Source of the DNA: Paramacrobiotus richtersi
Taxonomy: Eukaryota > Tardigrada > Eutardigrada > Parachela > Macrobiotidae
DNA length: 25,877 nt
Direction: 5' to 3'
NCBI GenBank assembly: GCA_034698045.1
Contig: JAQGAU010000600.1
Coordinates: forward strand, 1-25,877
Each line of letters begins with the position of its first letter. The stretch's first letter is position 1. The position numbers and the translations under genes were made by a program. Shown in pieces: positions 20,804 through 25,877 of this stretch. Under the pieces are notes generated by a model that worked only from the letters and a program-made list of their open reading frames with translations, made no database searches and had not been told where the DNA came from.

Positions 20804-21536
20804 AAGTTGTTTAATGGAAAGTCGAAACGCTGTACTACATAATCCGAAAGCATAACACGTACTGATGAACAAAATTTCAATAGATTTCCGATTAGGATGA
20901 GCTTGATAATGATACTACTGAGTAAGGATACTGCCTCGTAATGCCACAGTACGCTGTTGGTCCGATCGTATTTACCACCATTATGCGCCCTGGCTCGTAC
21001 TCTATGCTACGATCCGAAATGTAGCCGGTTGTAGGAATTTGCCACCGTCGATAGGAAGGAATGCGGTATCGGCAAACAACACGAACCTGCCGACAATACA
21101 TCAAGCCAGTTTGCTACCCCATCTGCACCTACTGGCAAAGCAATAGTGAGGTATTTTATGCCCGCAATTGCACACTCACAAGGACTGTCACATACTAGCT
21201 TGTAAACTTTGTAGTTTGTACAGTAAATTGTCTCTTTCGGAGCACCTCCCGTTCCTGCTCCTCTGTTCGAATTAGCAGCGGGAGACACAGTACGCGATGC
21301 TTTACGCCCAGTCAGGAAAAAGGGTTGTTCTATACAAAAATGTCTGCGTATAATATACCCAATAATACGCCGCTTTCGATCACTGGCACGATTTTTTTAA
21401 TCAGTACTTCGTACATCAATCGACAACACCTGAAAGCGACAAACATGGTACTCGTCACAGACGATGCAATTATCACCAGTTAACCGTCAAACATTAAAAA
21501 CATCAACATCTTGTATGTGAGAAAGGTTTCCCAGCG
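20804..21536. other. Stretch without a confident gene; minus-strand open frames
   Basis: On the minus strand, 21288-21007 is open for 93 codons and holds C-rich sequence (YCTNYKVYKLVCDSPCECA). From about 21104 to 20892 a second frame is open, and near 21095-21005 all three minus frames are open. A GTGAGT donor near 21180 and a CAG acceptor near 21095 would join in phase 1 to a short C-rich end. I recognise no family and cannot decide between a small secreted-protein gene and chance. Confidence 0.3.
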
Positions 21537-24500
21537 TTACGACGGTAGCTCTTCGATCAAATGTTTCGCTGCAGGCTGTGTCCAGTGTTGTTGGACTAGC
21601 CCAGTCGCCCGCGAATGACTCAGCGATTCCTCCACATATTCACCTAAACAAATTTCCTTTTCATCAGTAAAAGTAAATGGACAATAGTCACAACACAGAA
21701 TGATATGTAGATCGTTTGCACGGCGAAAACACGATTTTTTCTATTAGCACGTATTGGTAATTAATCTCCTTACTGAATCAATCCATTTAAACATTTTATT
21801 CAATTATTTTAACTTCTAAATTACATCAGTCCAAGATTAAATTTAGTTTAAATCACAACCATCGTCCAGTTCAATCATACCAAAATAAGTTCGACAAAAA
21901 TAAAGATTGCTCAGCTAACGAACGAATAATGATTAAAATCTCCCAAAGAAATCTGATACATCATACATTTGATATACTAACACAACCCAAATTCAAAATT
22001 CTCTGAAAATCACTGCCTTACCATACTGCAAGCGCAGGACCCCATCCACTCCCTCCAGCTCTTCCCCAAACTCCTCCACCCACGCCAAAAAGTACTCGAC
22101 CCTCTTGAATGCATCCCCCAACACTTTTCCCCTCTCTTTAGCTTTCCACGCCGTATGCAGTAATCTTCGCGCATCCGATAAGCCCGCCAGCACAAACACC
22201 TCCTCCTCCACGATCTTCACCACATCCCCCATGCCCAGACCACGAAACTCCCGGGATCCCAGGGATTCCTTCAAACTGGACTGGTCTGCATCCTCGAGAA
22301 CAGCGAGGATAGCCTCCTGTGAAAAGACGTGGTGTTAAACCTTGAGTGGTCGTTAAAATTCAAATCACCATCAGGGAAGAATCTTCACAATAAAGTGCTG
22401 ATGGATGCAATTCAAACTACATATTTTGGTTTCCAAGTGCTCAATCGCTAAGGTCGAATGTCACATCACATCAATTGATCAATTATTAAAAGCGAGCGTA
22501 AGTAAAGTAGAGTAGCTGAAAATCCCTAAAATGTGACGTTTCGGTCTGACCGGAAGTGCCATCAAAGTGTCTGCAACTGTGATATGCTGTATTCCTGAAT
22601 CTGACGTTCCAGTACTAAACTGACGGTGAGACTGCCATTTAGGTGTAATCATATTTTAAAATAGGAATTTTGACCGCTGTGATGCTCAGAAACCATGTTC
22701 AAGTCAAAAATGGTTCGAAAGCAGTCCAACCGCTATGGCTCTGTGTGTCGTCAGTTCACACACCAACGACACTTCAGACTGTTCTTCATCAAGTCACACC
22801 CATAAACCAAAACATGTGCTATGTAAACTCCGTACCTGGGGAGACTGGAGCAGCCGGGTCCCCCGCAACCCCACGGACAGCTCCAACAGGTTCTCCGCGG
22901 CCAGCTCCGCTATGCTGTGGTGCTCGCCGTTGTACAATCGACTGATTAGAGTGTAGGCGTACAACAGGTTGACGACGGCCCAGGGGATGGAGGGGTGCGG
23001 GGGGTGGCGACCGAAGAGGGCGGTCAGATCGGGGGAGGGGAAGATAGGCGGGATGTCGGAGCGGTTGGCCAGCAGTGAGTCGGTCGCGGGGTCGGAGAGG
23101 TCCTGGATCTTTGGGTGGACAATCTAACCAATAGAAACAGTGCGCATTCGAATTTTCTGATGAGTCAACTCAATGATTTTGATGCTTGAATGATTTAATT
23201 TAATTATTTAATTAAAATTATTTAAGTTAGTCAACTCCATGATTTTGATGATGCAAATTATTTAATCTAAAGATTCTGTGGATTTTGACGTTTTTTATAA
23301 ATTTCAAAAGGCAACACGGAGATTTTTATTTTTTTTAAAGAACTTTTTCGGTAATTAATGCAACTGGATATCTCCAAATAGTACTTTATAGTGCCCTGAA
23401 AACTGATAATTCGTTTAGATGGCAACAAATCAATTGTAATATTAAAAACGAAAAACAAAATAAACGAATACGATATTTCTGATGGACCGGAAGTCGGATT
23501 TCTACAGACCTGAAGTTGAATTAAGAAGACATTATTTTTCATATAATCAATCTTGATGTCTTTGATTATTTACTTTCTGATTCTGTGTAATAATTTATCT
23601 GCGTATAAATAAACGGTAATAATAAAAATATCAAATAAATCAACAAACGAATGTGTTTCTGATGCAACCAAATACAGAAAAAAATATAAACTGTATAAAT
23701 TCCTATGCAGTATAGCATTAGATCAATAACATATTAATAATTAATCAAATGATAAAGAAAGTATTGTTGGATTAACAGAAAGAAGGGGAATTACCTCGCG
23801 CATCCACCACGGCGTCCACACGTCAATCACCTGGGCCAAATCGCTCGTTTCCGCGAACTCTTGAAATTCGTTCTTCTCTTCCTCTGTCAACCGTTCCCAA
23901 ATCTTATCCTCATCTGTATCTATTAGAAAATTGTTTCATATTACTCCAGTTCTACAGAAACTCAATTCCAAAACTAATTTACCACAAAAACAATTTTCTT
24001 ACTCATTCCAAAAACAGCCTCATAATTTGGTATAAATTATTAAATAATCTGTGCAAATTATCTAAAAATTAATAAATATGTTTTCTCGTTTATTGCTTGA
24101 ATAGAACATTGTATTTGTAATTTCTACCTAGATCGAGTCCTTGGAGTCTCTCGTCAAGAGATAATGTTGTTGATTTTCCATTCGTCTCCGTCGCATTCAA
24201 ACCAAACATGTCAGGCTGCGTTCCATCATCTTTTTCCAGTTTTTGAAGTAATTCGATTATTTTTCGTTGATTCTTCCCACTGAAAATGTCAAAACACAGT
24301 TGAAAACGCTTAAGAAATGCGACCGAAAATAAACCCAGAATAAATTTAATTCTAAAATAAACAATGTATCTAAATCGTATAAAAAAAGTTCAATAATTAA
24401 CTTGAACAAAAAACTGTAAAAAAAAACAAATACTCAATGTTCCCATGCAAAAGAGACTCGCAGAAAAAGTTATTCACGGTTTTACCTGTGTTTTTGATTT

Positions 24501-24780
24501 TTCAGGTTCTCCATGACGCAGTCTTTGTAGAAGGCCTCGGAGCACTCTTGATGCGAGGAAGATTTGTAGCATTCCATGGAGCAATACGGTAGATTGCATC
24601 GCGGACAAGTATAACTCGCCTGTTTGGTTTGGCAACTATAAAAACACCAGAAAAAGAGTAAGAACCAGAATCGATCAGCGAAACTGCTGCGTACATTTTA
24701 CACTTCCAGACGCTGTTTGAATGAATAGGATTCCGCTTCTCCATTTTCGGTGGCTTTTTGATCAAAATAAACTTGTCCAT
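21537..24780 (-). CDS. ZNHIT2: ZNHIT2 orthologue, HIT-type zinc-finger protein
   Basis: Orthologue of zinc finger HIT domain-containing protein 2. In other animals it works with the RUVBL1/2 (R2TP) chaperone machinery in assembling U5 snRNP and related complexes. Exons: 24780-24695, 24635-24486, 24279-24128, 23919-23795, 23123-22836, 22316-22022, 21643-21537; all phases agree, 1203 nt, 400 aa, close to the length of human ZNHIT2. The HIT finger is split by intron 1: C27, C30, C39, C42, C47, C51, H57 and C60, in the pattern C-x2-C-x8-C-x2-C-x4-C-x3-C-x5-H-x2-C. Family landmarks further on are WTPWWMRE (end of exon 4) and PWAVVNLLYAY...SRLYNGEHHS (exon 5). The last exon was placed because exon 6 has a strong donor (TATG|GTAAGG) that joins in phase to TTTGTTTAG|GTGAATATG. 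Reading through it instead ends the protein ten codons later at 21993. A Met at 24828 is an alternative start. Confidence 0.9.
23163..23250. repeat. Direct repeat in ZNHIT2 intron 4
   Basis: A 22-bp sequence of the form agtcaactc(a/c)atgattttgatg occurs at 23163-23184 and again at 23229-23250 with one mismatch, 66 bp apart, around an AT-rich core. It lies in the longest ZNHIT2 intron (23124-23794), which holds no coding signal. Confidence 0.7.
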
Positions 24781-24828
24781 TCTTGGCGCATGTGATTCCA
24801 AAAATGGTAACACTTTGACTGATCTCAA

Positions 24829-25877
24829 GTTGTGCGATCACAAGAATTCATTCGGAAAAAAAAACTTTTTGCAAAAGAGTTTCACCAGTTTTTCTGTGGC
24901 TATTGCAGGGATGAGCCATTGTCGAGGCGGAGTGGTTGTTGTAGCTGAACCCATCATTTGATCCGTGAGTTTGGTCGCTTCAGAGTAGCCTCGGCACGCA
25001 ACCAGAAGGCCGCGCGCACGGTACTGGGACTCGGACATATGCAACCTCGTTTATCATCTTCCAGACGTCCAGACTTCCAACCCGCAATATCCCACATGCA
25101 AAACGTGAATTATAACAGAATAAAAAAAATAAAAACAGAATTTAATTGTTCACGGAATGCAGTGTACCGAATTACTGATGCAGCTCACAACGCAGTGCCA
25201 CGGCATTATCCAATGGCCAAACATATCCGCTTGACGTAACAAGTCTCCACCCTGCTGCAGATTTTAAATCCGCTTGTTGAATTCCAGGAATTTTATCAGA
25301 TTTTTTTTTCAGTGTGCAGCTGCAGATTTTGCGCTATTCATTTGGAAATTTTTGGCGCGGTGCCACTTCCTTATTCTGTAAAGTGTAGCCTTATCATCGC
25401 CCTTATGCATGTGCGATGACTTCTATGCGCTGTATAAATTTCATTATCATGCCACATCTGCACCAGCGCCGATCAGGACCCAACGAGCTTCCCAGTTTGA
25501 TTTGGATCTCAAACCTGGTAAGACAACTGTCGTTGGTTTTTATGATTCTCAAAAACTTCTTGTTCATCGTTTGCAAATCGTTTTGTTCATGCTGCCATGC
25601 TTGGCATTTTCCGACGCACGTTTTTGGCGTAAATCGTTAATGCATCGTGGTCTATCTTATTCCCTGTTCAGCGACGGTTTTGATACTTGTAAGCACTGCG
25701 CTTTTGTTGATTGCGCTTTATTTCGTCATCAGATCATTGACCGTCGTTCTGTTCTGTACTTTCTGGTTTCCTGCTTTCCGTAGCAAATCCTAGAGTTCTG
25801 TTCAGCCATTTTGACTTTTCGTTCGTCGTTTGGAAATCGTTTTGCTCATGCTGCGATGCTTGGAATCTTCAGGCGCG
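24829..25877. other. Gene-free right end of the window
   Basis: It contains the ZNHIT2 upstream flank and about 900 bp more. A 124-codon plus-strand frame (25409-25783) is open but shows no domain or signal peptide and overlaps an imperfect repeat, so I do not call it a gene. I found no tRNA or other RNA gene. Confidence 0.4.
25565..25877 (+). repeat. Imperfect direct repeat at the window edge
   Basis: A segment at 25565-25618, including aaatcgttttgttcatgctg and ccatgcttgg, recurs at 25824-25877 with about a dozen mismatches. The offset is 259 bp. The second copy runs to the window end, so the unit may continue as a tandem repeat or belong to a dispersed element. Confidence 0.6.

Noticed and set aside
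21993-22021. ZNHIT2 stop codon at 21993 as the gene end
   Set aside because: A strong GTAAGG donor precedes it and joins in phase to a downstream exon that gives a length close to the known family length.
25409-25783. 124-codon plus-strand frame near the right edge
   Set aside because: It contains one copy of a diverged repeat and has no recognisable motif, so it is more likely chance openness in repeat-derived DNA.
1-25877. CRISPR arrays, operons, tRNA or rRNA genes
   Set aside because: The window is eukaryotic and intron-rich; I saw no regularly spaced repeat array and no tRNA-like or rRNA-like stretch.

Overview
Eukaryotic nuclear DNA from an intron-rich invertebrate. All recognisable genes are split by short GT-AG introns, most of them 50-120 bp, and the reading frame can be followed across nearly every junction. 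The families present are a secreted astacin protease, a fasciclin (FAS1) protein, a gustatory-receptor-like 7TM protein, two receptor guanylate cyclases and a ZNHIT2 orthologue. Together with the compact introns and close gene spacing they fit an ecdysozoan. A tardigrade is my best guess, but that is inference and not proven by the sequence.

Layout. 366-2983 (+): astacin metalloprotease, 8 exons, about 550 aa, with a Thr/Pro-rich tail and a duplicated cysteine module. 3378-5140 (-): secreted or anchored FAS1 protein, 7 exons, 368 aa. 5629-6068: a 440-bp non-autonomous hAT-type element with perfect 12-bp terminal inverted repeats and a perfect 8-bp target-site duplication. 6450-8232 (+): 7TM gustatory-receptor-like gene whose otherwise consistent 5-exon model is interrupted by one in-frame TAA before the last membrane segment. 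8603-13885 and 15023-20310 (both -): two tandem receptor guanylate cyclases of 1035 and 1033 aa, each with the same 21-exon structure. 21537-24780 (-): ZNHIT2, 7 exons, about 400 aa. The window ends in about 1.1 kb without a gene I can identify, which carries an imperfect direct repeat.

How the genes relate. This is not an operon; the genes are unrelated except for the cyclase pair, which arose by tandem duplication after the intron pattern was set. Both cyclases keep the extracellular ligand-binding domain, one membrane span, the kinase-homology domain, the coiled-coil linker and the catalytic domain. Both, however, lack the first metal-binding aspartate of the cyclase active site (Thr in one, Val in the other). 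This shared change, the broken chemoreceptor and the hAT element are the most interesting points in the window. I see no clearly unprecedented system.
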